From Betaproteobacteria bacterium (GTDB lineage Bacteria > Pseudomonadota > Gammaproteobacteria > Burkholderiales > UBA9220), in NCBI GenBank assembly GCA_020061285.1, contig JAGUYQ010000170.1:1-11370 (forward strand): a DNA stretch of 11,370 nucleotides. The letters are read 5' to 3'. Shown in pieces: positions 4,716 to 11,370 of the stretch (position 1 is its first letter; each line of letters begins with the position of its first letter). The notes beneath the pieces were generated by a model. The model searched no databases and was not told where the DNA came from. It worked only from the letters and a program-made list of their open reading frames with translations. The translations under genes were made by a program, and so were the position numbers.

Positions 4716-6224
4716 ATGGGAACGATGAAAACACCCGGCGTTTATATCGTCGAGAAGAACGCCTTTCCAAATTCGGTTGTCGAGGTTGCCACAGCGGTGC
4801 CGGCTTTTATCGGGTATACCGAAAAAGCGGACAACAAGGGGAAATCGCTTAGCAATCAGCCTTGGCGGATAACCTCGATGGCCGAGTTCCAGAATTATTT
4901 CGGCTTCGGCCCTTCTCCGCTGTTCACCTTGGCTGATCCTGCCACGCCGCCGACGGCGCCGTCGGTTTTCCTGGGTGGCAAGGAGTCCGTGCTGAACCAA
5001 TTGCAGGGCAAATATCTGCTCTACTACAGCATGCTGCTGTTCTTCCAGAACGGCGGCGGGCCGTGCTATATCGTGTCGGTGGGCAACTACAGCGACGCGG
5101 TGGACCCGGACAAGCTCAAGGCCGGCGTGGACTTGCTGGTCAAGGAGCAGGAGCCGACCATCGTGGTTATCCCGGATGCCGTCCTGCTTCCGCAAGCCGA
5201 CTGTATCGGCGTCCAGCAGCACATGCTGGATCATTGCGGCAATGTCATGAAGAACCGGGTGGCGATTCTGGATATTTCCGATGGGTACCGGAGCAGGCAA
5301 GACCCGGCCGGCGACCCGGTGGCCACTTTCCGTGATTCGCTGGGAATAAATTTTCTCGATTTCGGCATGGCGTACTATCCGTGGGTCCATACCACCATCA
5401 CCCAAGCCAAGGATTTGGCGTACTGGAACCTGGATGACCCGGCCCAGGCCCAGCTTCAGGCGATGCTGAAGACCGAGCTCAACATCGACGGGCTGCCGGC
5501 GGACAAGGGCAAGCACCTCCAGGACATTATCGATGGCATTACCAAGGCCGATGCGACGCCCCAGGACAAGGCGATGCTGAACAAGAGCCTGATCGCGCTC
5601 AGCCCCCTTTACAACATGCTCCTGACCGAAATGACCGCCAACCTGAATCTGCTGCCTCCGGCGGCGGCCATGGCCGGCGTTTACACGATGGTGGACAACA
5701 ACCGCGGGGTATGGAAGGCGCCCGCCAACGTGAGCCTGAATTCGGTCACCGCGCCGTCCGTCAACATCACCCACGGCGACCAGGAAGACCTGAACGTCAC
5801 GCCTCAGGGCAAGTCGATCAACGCCATCCGCGCCTTCGTCGGCGAAGGCACGCTGGTATGGGGCGCCCGCACCCTGGACGGCAATAGTCTGGACTGGCGC
5901 TACATCAACGTTCGCAGGACCATGATCATGCTCGAGGAGTCGGTAAGGCTGGCGACCAAGGCTTACGTGTTCGAGCCCAACGTGGCGAACACCTGGGTCA
6001 CCATCAAGAGCATGATCCGCAACTTCCTGACAGGGGTGTGGAAGAAAGGCGGCTTGGCGGGGGCTGTTCCGGACGATGCGTTCGCCGTTTTCTGCGGTCT
6101 TGGGGAAACCATGACGCCGGACGACATCCTGGAAGGCATCCTGAGGGTGACGGTGCTGGTGGCGATCAGCCACCCGGCCGAATTCATCGAGATCACCTTC
6201 CAGCAGCAGATGCAGAAGTCCTAA
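4716..6224 (+). CDS. Contractile tail sheath protein (Pvc2/Afp2-like)
   Basis: This 502-residue protein is the contractile sheath subunit; it polymerises around the tube and contracts to drive the tube and spike into the target. The N-terminus MKTPGVYIVEKNAFPNSVVEV with FIGYTEKA is the standard sheath opening used in subunit handshaking. The C-terminal domain (about residues 365-502) carries INAIRAFVGEGTLVWGARTLDG, WRYINVRRTMIMLEESV, and the ending ISHPAEFIEITFQQQMQKS, which match the phage sheath family well. Residues about 235-315 form an alanine- and lysine-rich helical insertion (LQAMLKTELNIDGLPADKGK...), probably a surface-exposed variable domain. Unlike Afp/PVC clusters with three sheath paralogues, only one is visible here. 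It follows the unknown gene by 80 bases with a strong Shine-Dalgarno site, and the main tube gene follows. Function is firm. Confidence 0.96.
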   Translation: MGTMKTPGVYIVEKNAFPNSVVEVATAVPAFIGYTEKADNKGKSLSNQPWRITSMAEFQNYFGFGPSPLFTLADPATPPTAPSVFLGGKESVLNQLQGKYLLYYSMLLFFQNGGGPCYIVSVGNYSDAVDPDKLKAGVDLLVKEQEPTIVVIPDAVLLPQADCIGVQQHMLDHCGNVMKNRVAILDISDGYRSRQDPAGDPVATFRDSLGINFLDFGMAYYPWVHTTITQAKDLAYWNLDDPAQAQLQAMLKTELNIDGLPADKGKHLQDIIDGITKADATPQDKAMLNKSLIALSPLYNMLLTEMTANLNLLPPAAAMAGVYTMVDNNRGVWKAPANVSLNSVTAPSVNITHGDQEDLNVTPQGKSINAIRAFVGEGTLVWGARTLDGNSLDWRYINVRRTMIMLEESVRLATKAYVFEPNVANTWVTIKSMIRNFLTGVWKKGGLAGAVPDDAFAVFCGLGETMTPDDILEGILRVTVLVAISHPAEFIEITFQQQMQKS

Positions 6225-6279
6225 TGGCGGCTTAGGTAAGTTAACGTATCGTCCAAGTAGCATTAACATTTTTGTAGAT

Positions 6280-6286
6280 AAAGGAG
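6280..6286 (+). promoter_or_regulatory. Strong ribosome-binding site of the main tube gene
   Basis: AAAGGAG lies six bases before ATG 6293. It is a near-consensus site, in line with high expression of the inner tube subunit. Confidence 0.65.
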
Positions 6287-6292
6287 TGTGTC

Positions 6293-6751
6293 ATGGCAGA
6301 TGACGGTTCCGCACAGTCGGCAACAGTATGGCCTTTGCCCAAGTTTTATTTCCAGGTGAAGTGGGATTCCAACGTGATGTCCTTCCAAGAGGTGAGCGGG
6401 CTGGATGTCCAGTCGGAGGAAATCAAATACCGGCACGGGGATAACCCGGTGTTTTCGCCGATCAAGATGCCGGGGCTGAAGAAGTATGGCAACGTCACCA
6501 TGAAAAAAGGCGTCTTCAAGGGGGATAACAAGTTCTGGGACTGGCTCAACCAGATCAAGATGAACACCATCAAGCGCGTGCCGGTTACGATTAGCCTGCT
6601 CGATGAGGCTGGGAAACCGACCATGGTGTGGACGCTGGCGAACGCCTGGCCGACCAAGATCACCGGGACGGACCTCAAGTCGGAGGGCAACGAAGTGGCG
6701 GTCGAATCCATCGAGATCGTCCATGAAGGGCTCACCATCGCCAACGGTTGA
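6293..6751 (+). CDS. Main inner tube protein (T4 gp19-like, Pvc1/Afp1-like)
   Basis: This 152-residue protein belongs to the T4 gp19 / Hcp-fold tail tube family. It forms the stacked hexameric inner tube that is pushed out by sheath contraction and can carry cargo. Family landmarks are PLPKFYFQVKWD near the N-terminus, VMSFQEVSGLDVQSEEIKYRHG (about 29-50), PGLKKYGNVTMKKGVFKGDNKFWDWL (about 60-85) and the C-terminal NEVAVESIEIVHEGL. It directly follows the sheath gene, the usual order, and has a near-consensus Shine-Dalgarno site. A strong intrinsic terminator follows its stop, so sheath and this tube protein should be more abundant than the downstream baseplate proteins (inference). It is the better candidate for the major tube subunit, since the second tube gene lies after the terminator and lacks a good ribosome-binding site. 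Confidence 0.95.
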   Translation: MADDGSAQSATVWPLPKFYFQVKWDSNVMSFQEVSGLDVQSEEIKYRHGDNPVFSPIKMPGLKKYGNVTMKKGVFKGDNKFWDWLNQIKMNTIKRVPVTISLLDEAGKPTMVWTLANAWPTKITGTDLKSEGNEVAVESIEIVHEGLTIANG

Positions 6752-6769
6752 TGATGCCTGCGTAGTCAC

Positions 6770-6798
6770 GGGGGAGGGGCGATCCTCCCCCTATTTTT
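6770..6798 (+). terminator. Intrinsic terminator inside the eCIS operon
   Basis: GGGGGAGG (6770-6777) pairs perfectly with CCTCCCCC (6784-6791) across the six-base loop GGCGAT, followed by TATTTTT (6792-6798). This is a textbook rho-independent terminator shape. It lies between the two tube genes, where transcription must partly read through to reach the baseplate genes, so it probably acts as an attenuator that sets subunit ratios. Confidence 0.85.
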
Positions 6799-6813
6799 GT
6801 ATACGATGAATCC

Positions 6814-7266
6814 ATGGGTTCTGACGGCTATCCGCTGCCGGCTTTTTATTTCAAGGTCGTGTTCGCGGCGACACAGGGTAATTCCGATACTTCCTTCCAG
6901 GAGGTGTCCGGTATTTCATCTGAAATGGAAACCGAGCCGATCGTGGAAGGGGGCAACCAGTACGTGCGCCTATTGCCGAAATCCCTCAAGCATACGAACT
7001 TGGTATTGAAGCGCGGGATCGCCGACCTGACTTCTCCGCTGGTCACATGGTGCCAGACGGTGCTGGAGACGAATTTCAACTTGCCCATCGTGCCGTCGTT
7101 GATCAGTGTTTATTTGCTGAACGAGGAAGGAAATCCTGTCTGCGGCTGGGAGTTCACCGACGCCTATCCGGTCAAGTGGAGCGTTGAAAGTTTCAATTCG
7201 ACCAAGAATGAAGTGGCCATCGAGTCGATCGAGTTGTGTTACCTGAGTTCCTCTCGAACTCTCTGA
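6814..7266 (+). CDS. Second tube protein, putative tube initiator (Pvc5/Afp5-like)
   Basis: This 150-residue member of the T4 gp19-like tube family is distinct from the gene upstream. It keeps the fold landmarks YPLPAFYFKVVF, TSFQEVSGISSEMETEPIVEGG and NEVAIESIELCYLSS but differs in the middle (YVRLLPKSLKHTNLVLKRGIADLTSPLVTWCQTVL). In Afp and PVC, Afp5/Pvc5 forms the first hexameric ring joining tube to baseplate, and the position here, just before the LysM adaptor and spike, fits that role. ATG 6814 lies 15 bases after the terminator T-run and has no recognisable Shine-Dalgarno site; the start is supported by the family's N-terminus (PLP.FYF). Low-level expression would suit a protein needed in one ring per particle. 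The DUF5908-like gene begins six bases after its stop, suggesting translational coupling. Confidence 0.92.
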   Translation: MGSDGYPLPAFYFKVVFAATQGNSDTSFQEVSGISSEMETEPIVEGGNQYVRLLPKSLKHTNLVLKRGIADLTSPLVTWCQTVLETNFNLPIVPSLISVYLLNEEGNPVCGWEFTDAYPVKWSVESFNSTKNEVAIESIELCYLSSSRTL

Positions 7267-7271
7267 ATGCC

Positions 7272-7439
7272 ATGTCGATCGAGATCAAGCAGATGGTGGT
7301 CAAGTCCAACGTGGTACAACGCTGCGAATCGAGCGATGAGCAGGGGGAAACCGCTGCCGAAGAGACCAGGAAGCAGGAGATTCTTGAAGCGTGCAAAAGG
7401 CTGATCCTGGAAACCATGCAGGAAATGAAGGAGCGATGA
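7272..7439 (+). CDS. DUF5908-like small eCIS protein
   Basis: This is a 55-residue protein starting at ATG 7272, the sixth base after the preceding stop (the frame opens further upstream, but that would run into the tube gene). The N-terminus MSIEIKQMVVKSNVVQR and the charged helical C-terminus (EILEACKRLILETMQEMKER) resemble DUF5908, a short family that I recall next to tube, LysM and VgrG genes in eCIS loci. The middle is acidic and probably disordered. Its biochemical role is not established; a chaperone or small baseplate/tube linker is a guess. No clear Shine-Dalgarno site precedes it, so it probably depends on coupling with the upstream gene. Its 3' end carries the ribosome-binding site of the next gene. 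Confidence 0.75.
   Translation: MSIEIKQMVVKSNVVQRCESSDEQGETAAEETRKQEILEACKRLILETMQEMKER
7428..7433 (+). promoter_or_regulatory. Ribosome-binding site supporting a TTG start
   Basis: AAGGAG, inside the end of the DUF5908-like gene, lies six bases before TTG 7440. This ideal spacing supports the unusual TTG start directly after the preceding TGA; the nearby ATG at 7436 is out of frame. Confidence 0.7.
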
Positions 7440-8120
7440 TTGGTCACGAAACTGACAATAACGCCATGCGAGCTTGACGATAAAGGGAACGTCACCGGCC
7501 CCAAGACCAGCGAAGCGTTTACGGTCAGGCTGAACCCGTCGAATTACGCCCGCAATTTCGATATTTCCTACAACAATACCCGCGCCATGGGAACCCCGGC
7601 GATGCAGCCGAAGTTCAACAATGCAGGCGAAAAGAAAATCGAGTTCGATATCGTGATGGACGGCACCGGCGTCGTGCCGCCGGTATCTCTAAGCTCGACG
7701 GCCATCGATGTCGAGTCCCAGCTCGACGACCTGAAGAAAGTGGTTTACACGCTGGTTGGAACGGAGCACGAGCCGAACACCGTCATGCTGGTGTGGGGGG
7801 GCTTCAAGTTCGTCGGCAAGCTTTGCTCGATGAAGGTGGAATATACCCTGTTCAAGCCAAGCGGGGTGCCGCTGAGGGCGAAGATCAAACTGACTTTCAT
7901 TCAGTATGTCGGCCCGAAAGAGGCCGCCAACGGCGCCAATCTGAGTTCGCCCGATCTTACCCATTCCATCGATGTTAAGGCGGGGGATTCCCTGCCCTTG
8001 CTGTGTTTCCGCATCTACAAGAACAGCGCCTATTATCTCGAGGTCGCCAAGTTCAACGGCCTCACCAATTTTCGGGACATCAAGCCGGGCACCAGGCTGA
8101 GTTTCCCCCCGTTGAGGTAG
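7440..8120 (+). CDS. LysM-containing baseplate adaptor (Pvc7/Afp7-like)
   Basis: This 226-residue protein corresponds to Afp7/Pvc7, which sits in the baseplate hub around the spike and tube, like T4 gp53. Residues about 1-170 form the adaptor domain, with FTVRLNPSNYARNFDISYNN (27-46), KIEFDIVMDGTG (66-77), VMLVWGGFKFVGKLCSMKVEYTLF (115-138) and RAKIKLTFIQYV. Residues about 175-226 form a LysM-like domain (VKAGDSLPLLCFRIYKNSAYYLEVAKFNGL...IKPGTRLSFP), which in related systems contacts the hub rather than peptidoglycan. Translation starts at TTG 7440 with AAGGAG at 7428-7433. The stop is six bases before the VgrG-like gene. Order tube-LysM-VgrG is typical of the family. Confidence 0.9.
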   Translation: MVTKLTITPCELDDKGNVTGPKTSEAFTVRLNPSNYARNFDISYNNTRAMGTPAMQPKFNNAGEKKIEFDIVMDGTGVVPPVSLSSTAIDVESQLDDLKKVVYTLVGTEHEPNTVMLVWGGFKFVGKLCSMKVEYTLFKPSGVPLRAKIKLTFIQYVGPKEAANGANLSSPDLTHSIDVKAGDSLPLLCFRIYKNSAYYLEVAKFNGLTNFRDIKPGTRLSFPPLR

Positions 8121-8126
8121 GGCGGC

Positions 8127-9917
8127 ATGGCGAGCTCACCGGCGATGGATGGAGGCGGGGTTGTCAGGTTGTCCCTCTTCAGCAACGGCACGGCGCTCCC
8201 CGGGACGGTGCAGGTCGTATCCGTGTCGGTCAGGAAAGCCATCAACAAGATACCGGTGGCCGAGATTGTCGTCGTGGACGGGGATATGCCCAAAAAGGAT
8301 TTTCCCGTCAGCGATGCCGACTACTTCAAGCCCGGCCAGGCGATAAAGATCAATGCCGGCTACGGTTCGCAGGAGGACACCATTTTCGAGGGCGTCGTGG
8401 TCAAGCACGGCATCAAGATCACCGGCGACAATTATTCCCGCTTGGTGGTCGAATGCCGCGACAAGGCCGTCGCCATGACCATAGGCCGCAAGAACGCCAA
8501 TTACGTGGACTCGAAAGACAGCGATATCATCACCAAGCTTATCGGGAACAGCAGCGGCCTGTCCTCGGACGTGTCCGCCACGACCACCCAGTACAAGGAA
8601 TTGGTGCAGTATTACTGCACGGACTGGGATTTCATGCTGTCCCGCGCCGAGGTCAACGGCCTGCTGGTGATCGTGGACGCTGCCAAGGTGTCCGTCAAGG
8701 CGCCGGCAACCGGCGGCACCCCCTCCCTGAAAGTCACCTACGGCAGCGACCTGATGGAGTTCCACGCCGATATCGATGCGAGGACCCAATTCTCGAAGGT
8801 AGAAGGGGTCTCCTGGGACCTGAAGAATCAGGCCATCGTGCAACAGCAGGCGGCACCCCAGACGCTGAACGCGCAGGGAAACCTGGATTCCGCCACCCTG
8901 GCGAAAGTGATCGGCCTGGATTCGTTCCGTCTCCAGACCCCGGCGCCGCTGGAAAGCGCTGTGCTGAAATCCTGGGCCGACGGGCAGCAGGTCAAGGCCG
9001 GCTTGGCGAGGATACGGGGGCGGATGAAGTTCCAGGGCAGCGCCAAGGCCAAGGCCGGCGAATTGATCGAGCTTGAGGGCGTCGGGAACCGGTTCAACGG
9101 CAAGGTCTTTGTCAGCGAGGTCAACCATGCGGTGCGGGACGGGAACTGGGTCACGGAAGTCGAGTTCGGCATGCCGCAAGGCTGGTTCGCCGAAAGCCGC
9201 GACCTGGTCGCGCCCCCTGCCTCCGGGTTCCTGCCGGGAATCGAGGGCCTGCATATCGGCGTGGTGAAAAAGTTGGATGCGGATCCGGAGGGGCAATACA
9301 AAGTCCAGGTCTCGATTCCGGTCCTGCAGGCCGAAACCGACGGGGTGTGGGCCCGGCTGTCCATGTTTTACGCCTCCGACGGGATCGGTGCCTTTTTCGT
9401 GCCGGAAATCGGCGACGAGGTCGTGCTCGGCTATTTCAACAACGATCCGTCCAATCCCGTCATTCTGGGCAGCCTGTACAGCAGCAAACGGAAGCCGGCC
9501 TATGAACTGACCGCGGACAATTTCAAGAAGGCGATTGTCACCAAGAGCAAGCTCAAGCTGGAATTCGACGACGACAAGAAGATCATCACCATCATCACGC
9601 CCGCCAACAACCAGATCGTGATCAGCGACGACGGCAAATCCATTCTTCTCAAGGATCAGACCGGCAACCAGGCCAAGCTCAGCGAGGACGGGATACTGCT
9701 GGACAGCCCAAAGGACATCACCATTTCCGCCAAGGGGAAGATCAGCCTCTCGGCCACGGGAAACGTGGAGATCGACTCCAAGGCGGACATGAAGGCCAGC
9801 GCGACGAATATCAGCCATACCGCGAACGCCGCTTTTACGGCCAAGGGCAATGCCAGCGTGGAAGTTTCCTCGCCGGGACAGACGACCGTAAAAGGCTCGA
9901 TGGTGATGATCAATTAG
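8127..9917 (+). CDS. VgrG-like central spike protein (Pvc8/Afp8-like)
   Basis: This 596-residue protein is the trimeric hub and spike that pierces the target envelope. Residues about 1-365 are the gp27-like hub domain, with a start such as VRLSLFSNGTALPGTVQVVSVSV and the stretch YKELVQYYCTDWDFMLSRAE. Residues about 370-455 are the gp5-type OB-fold (HIGVVKKLDADPEGQYKVQV, WARLSMFYASDGIGAFFVPE, GDEVVLGYFNNDPSNPVILGSLY). Residues about 480-596 form a repetitive beta-helix needle (ISISAKG-, SLSATGN- and ASVEVSS-like strands), ending MVMIN. No extra C-terminal effector domain is fused. It begins six bases after the LysM gene and is followed 12 bases later by the gp25-like gene. In Afp and PVC a PAAR tip gene comes two positions downstream; none is visible in this window. 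Confidence 0.95.
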   Translation: MASSPAMDGGGVVRLSLFSNGTALPGTVQVVSVSVRKAINKIPVAEIVVVDGDMPKKDFPVSDADYFKPGQAIKINAGYGSQEDTIFEGVVVKHGIKITGDNYSRLVVECRDKAVAMTIGRKNANYVDSKDSDIITKLIGNSSGLSSDVSATTTQYKELVQYYCTDWDFMLSRAEVNGLLVIVDAAKVSVKAPATGGTPSLKVTYGSDLMEFHADIDARTQFSKVEGVSWDLKNQAIVQQQAAPQTLNAQGNLDSATLAKVIGLDSFRLQTPAPLESAVLKSWADGQQVKAGLARIRGRMKFQGSAKAKAGELIELEGVGNRFNGKVFVSEVNHAVRDGNWVTEVEFGMPQGWFAESRDLVAPPASGFLPGIEGLHIGVVKKLDADPEGQYKVQVSIPVLQAETDGVWARLSMFYASDGIGAFFVPEIGDEVVLGYFNNDPSNPVILGSLYSSKRKPAYELTADNFKKAIVTKSKLKLEFDDDKKIITIITPANNQIVISDDGKSILLKDQTGNQAKLSEDGILLDSPKDITISAKGKISLSATGNVEIDSKADMKASATNISHTANAAFTAKGNASVEVSSPGQTTVKGSMVMIN

Positions 9918-9929
9918 CGGGGTGCGGCG

Positions 9930-10346
9930 ATGGATACCGATAAATCATTTCTCGGAACAGGCTGGGGATTCCCGCCCGAATTCAACAAGAAATCGGGAAC
10001 GGTCGGGATGGTCGCGGGCGAAGAGGATATCGACGAGAGCCTGCGCATTCTCATCGCCACCTTGCCCAAGGAGCGGGTCATGCAGCCCGCCTACGGCTGC
10101 GGGCTGAAAGCGCTGGTTTTTGAAAATATCACTGAAAGCACGTTGACGCTGGTGAAGGACGCGATCCAGCGGGCCGTGCTTTTTTTCGAGCCCAGGATCG
10201 ATTTGGAAGATATCGAGATAAATGAAGAACAGGCATACGGCGGCGTCCTGTATATCAAGCTCCATTACACGGTCAGGACGACGAACAGCAGAAGCAATCT
10301 GGTCTATCCCTTTTATTTCCGGGAAGCCACCAATCTCGTTGAATGA
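9930..10346 (+). CDS. gp25-like baseplate wedge protein (Pvc9/Afp9-like)
   Basis: This 138-residue protein belongs to the GPW/gp25 family, also related to TssE. It joins the baseplate wedge to the first sheath ring and nucleates sheath polymerisation. Signature motifs are GTGWGFPPEF (9-18), EEDIDESL (31-38) with ERVMQPAYGCGL (48-59), and FFEPRIDLEDIEI followed by LYIKLHYTVRTTNSRSNLVYPFYF at the C-terminus. It contains the conserved E-P-R core expected of the family. It starts 12 bases after the spike gene and precedes the large wedge gene by 36 bases. No PAAR gene is inserted between them, unlike afp9-afp10-afp11. Confidence 0.95.
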   Translation: MDTDKSFLGTGWGFPPEFNKKSGTVGMVAGEEDIDESLRILIATLPKERVMQPAYGCGLKALVFENITESTLTLVKDAIQRAVLFFEPRIDLEDIEINEEQAYGGVLYIKLHYTVRTTNSRSNLVYPFYFREATNLVE

Positions 10347-10382
10347 AATCAGCCGACGTTTTACAACCGGACCTAAAGTCTG

Positions 10383-11370
10383 ATGGCCAAGTTAATGATA
10401 AGAGACGGCACAAGCCAGGACGATCGCCTCTTGCCCGCATTGAGAGATGGATATTTCAATGTGGACGAGATGCGTTTCGAGGACTTGTTGTCCCTGGCCG
10501 TGGAGTATGCCGGTCTCTTGAAATACCACGACGCCAGCAACCAGCCGGATGGAAGCTGGAGGGAGTTCTTCGAAGCCGACGAGGCCAGCCTTCTCGCTTC
10601 CATCTTGGCGACGAACGTCCACGGGGTTGAAGCGGAGTTTTCCGCGTTCATCCGGGATTCGGGGGCCACGCTCTCCCAGTGGCGGGATAGCGGCGTCGGC
10701 GTGGAGGCGATGCCGGCCTTCCGGCTGGCTTTGAAAATCGACTCCTGGCTCCTCGGCCTCGGCAAGTTATCGAGCGTGGCGGCGGCACGGACCCGCGAGA
10801 ACATCCGCGAACTGATCGAGAAGACCCTCCGGACGGAATTGCAGCGATTGCGCCTGTTTCTGCGGCAATCCCACGAGCCGGGTGCGGAAGCGGCATTCCG
10901 GGCGTTCAGCGCAATTTGGGAATGCGGCGGAAAACCCAAGACGGGATTGGCTGTCCCCGACGCTGCGGCCGATCCGCAAGCCATCGCGCAGTTCCTGAAA
11001 TCCAACTTCCATGCGTTTTACAACGCCCTATTGTTTCTGCGGAGAAATACCAAGGACATCCTGGGCGCGTCCCTTGAGCGGCACGACCACGATCCCGCGA
11101 TGGGCTTGTATTTCGCCTTCCTGCGGCTATTCAAGAAGGCTCAGGACAAAATCAATGGCTTCACCGCGCGGCACTTGAATTTTTATTATGAAGACGTCCT
11201 GAAGGCCGGCCGCCGCGAGTTCGTTCCCGATAGCGCTTGGCTGCTCTTCTCCACGGATATTCCCGGCAGAGAAGTGGCGATAGCGAAAGGCACCGAATTC
11301 AGGGCCGGGTTGGACGAGAACAATGTCGAGCTGTTTTATGCGGCGGACAACGACCTGGTGGTGAATGACG
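10383..11370 (+). CDS. Large baseplate wedge protein, N-terminal part (Pvc11/Afp11-like; 3' truncated)
   Basis: The frame from ATG 10383 stays open for 329 codons to the right edge; an in-frame TAA at 10374-10376 fixes the upstream limit. The N-terminus MAKLMIRDGTSQDDRLLPALRDGYFNVDE followed by FEDLLSLAVEYAGLLKYHD, then a long helical region, and finally LRLFKKAQDKINGFTARHLNFYYEDVLK with GREVAIAKGTEFRAG, resembles the large baseplate J/gp6-like wedge protein of eCIS clusters. In assembled particles these proteins form the ring around the VgrG hub and trigger contraction. Whether it equals Afp11 or Afp12 cannot be decided without the rest. There is no clear Shine-Dalgarno site; ATG 10395 is an alternative start. 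The downstream region should hold the second wedge protein, fibre, tape measure, AAA+ ATPase and cargo (expectation only). Confidence 0.85.
   Translation, partial: MAKLMIRDGTSQDDRLLPALRDGYFNVDEMRFEDLLSLAVEYAGLLKYHDASNQPDGSWREFFEADEASLLASILATNVHGVEAEFSAFIRDSGATLSQWRDSGVGVEAMPAFRLALKIDSWLLGLGKLSSVAAARTRENIRELIEKTLRTELQRLRLFLRQSHEPGAEAAFRAFSAIWECGGKPKTGLAVPDAAADPQAIAQFLKSNFHAFYNALLFLRRNTKDILGASLERHDHDPAMGLYFAFLRLFKKAQDKINGFTARHLNFYYEDVLKAGRREFVPDSAWLLFSTDIPGREVAIAKGTEFRAGLDENNVELFYAADNDLVVND

Noticed and set aside
4695..6269. 524-residue open frame on the minus strand opposite the sheath gene
   Set aside because: It is histidine-, arginine- and valine-rich, has no domain, and lies fully antisense to a well-recognised sheath gene; such frames are common opposite GC-rich genes.
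6237..6277. GTTAA...TTAAC followed by ATTTTTG as a terminator after the sheath gene
   Set aside because: Five-pair AT-rich stem with a long loop is too weak; the convincing terminator is at 6770-6798.
8003..9076. 357-residue plus-strand frame overlapping the LysM and spike genes
   Set aside because: Arginine-, glycine- and glutamine-rich shadow in another frame of two clear genes.
8136..9818. 560-residue open frame on the minus strand opposite the spike gene
   Set aside because: Antisense shadow of the VgrG-like gene, with low-complexity composition and no recognisable family.
10343..10630. 95-residue frame starting at the ATG that overlaps the gp25 stop
   Set aside because: Although it has an ATGA-type overlap, it is an arginine-rich shadow of the wedge gene, whose frame from 10383 has clear family similarity.
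3182..11370. Interpretation as a prophage or a type VI secretion system
   Set aside because: No capsid, portal, terminase or integrase gene and no TssB/TssC/TssJLM; the DUF4255, DUF5908-like, LysM, VgrG and gp25 order fits an eCIS.

Overview
The window looks like a piece of a moderately GC-rich gammaproteobacterial chromosome. I infer this from a YajR-type transporter, a LuxR/RsaL/LuxI quorum-sensing cassette and the codon usage. A methanotroph-like member (Methylococcales) is possible, but nothing here settles the genus. No tRNA, rRNA, CRISPR array, integrase or transposase is visible.

Layout. (1) Positions 2-607 hold the 3' end of a YajR-like MFS transporter with its C-terminal YAM domain. 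(2) Positions 608-1125 have no convincing gene, only a likely promoter near the right end and a stem-loop. (3) Positions 1126-2890 are a quorum-sensing module: a LuxR-type receptor (+), a small RsaL-like HTH repressor on the opposite strand whose end overlaps that of luxR, and a LuxI-type acyl-homoserine-lactone synthase (+). This is the lasR-rsaL-lasI arrangement known from Pseudomonas. The rsaL/luxI intergenic region carries several palindromes. (4) Positions 2891-3181 are a regulatory region with a good lux-box-like inverted repeat and a TATGAT -10 box at the spacing used in classical LuxR-activated promoters, followed by a structured leader. (5) From 3182 to the right edge runs one plus-strand operon for a phage-tail-like contractile injection system of the extracellular type (eCIS; PVC/Afp family): Pvc16-N/DUF4255 protein, an unrecognised protein, tail sheath, tube protein, an intrinsic terminator, a second tube protein, a DUF5908-like small protein, a LysM baseplate adaptor, a VgrG-like spike, a gp25-like baseplate protein, and the first 329 codons of a large baseplate wedge protein cut by the window end. 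No capsid, portal or terminase gene is seen, which argues against a prophage.

How it may work together (inference): LuxI makes an acyl-homoserine lactone, LuxR binds it, and RsaL-like repression limits luxI. LuxR-signal then activates the eCIS operon from the box at 2998-3017, so the particle would be made at high cell density. Within the operon, strong Shine-Dalgarno sites on sheath and main tube, plus a terminator right after them, would give many sheath and tube subunits and fewer baseplate subunits. This direct physical and apparently regulatory link between a LuxR/RsaL/LuxI cassette and an eCIS is the most interesting feature of the window.
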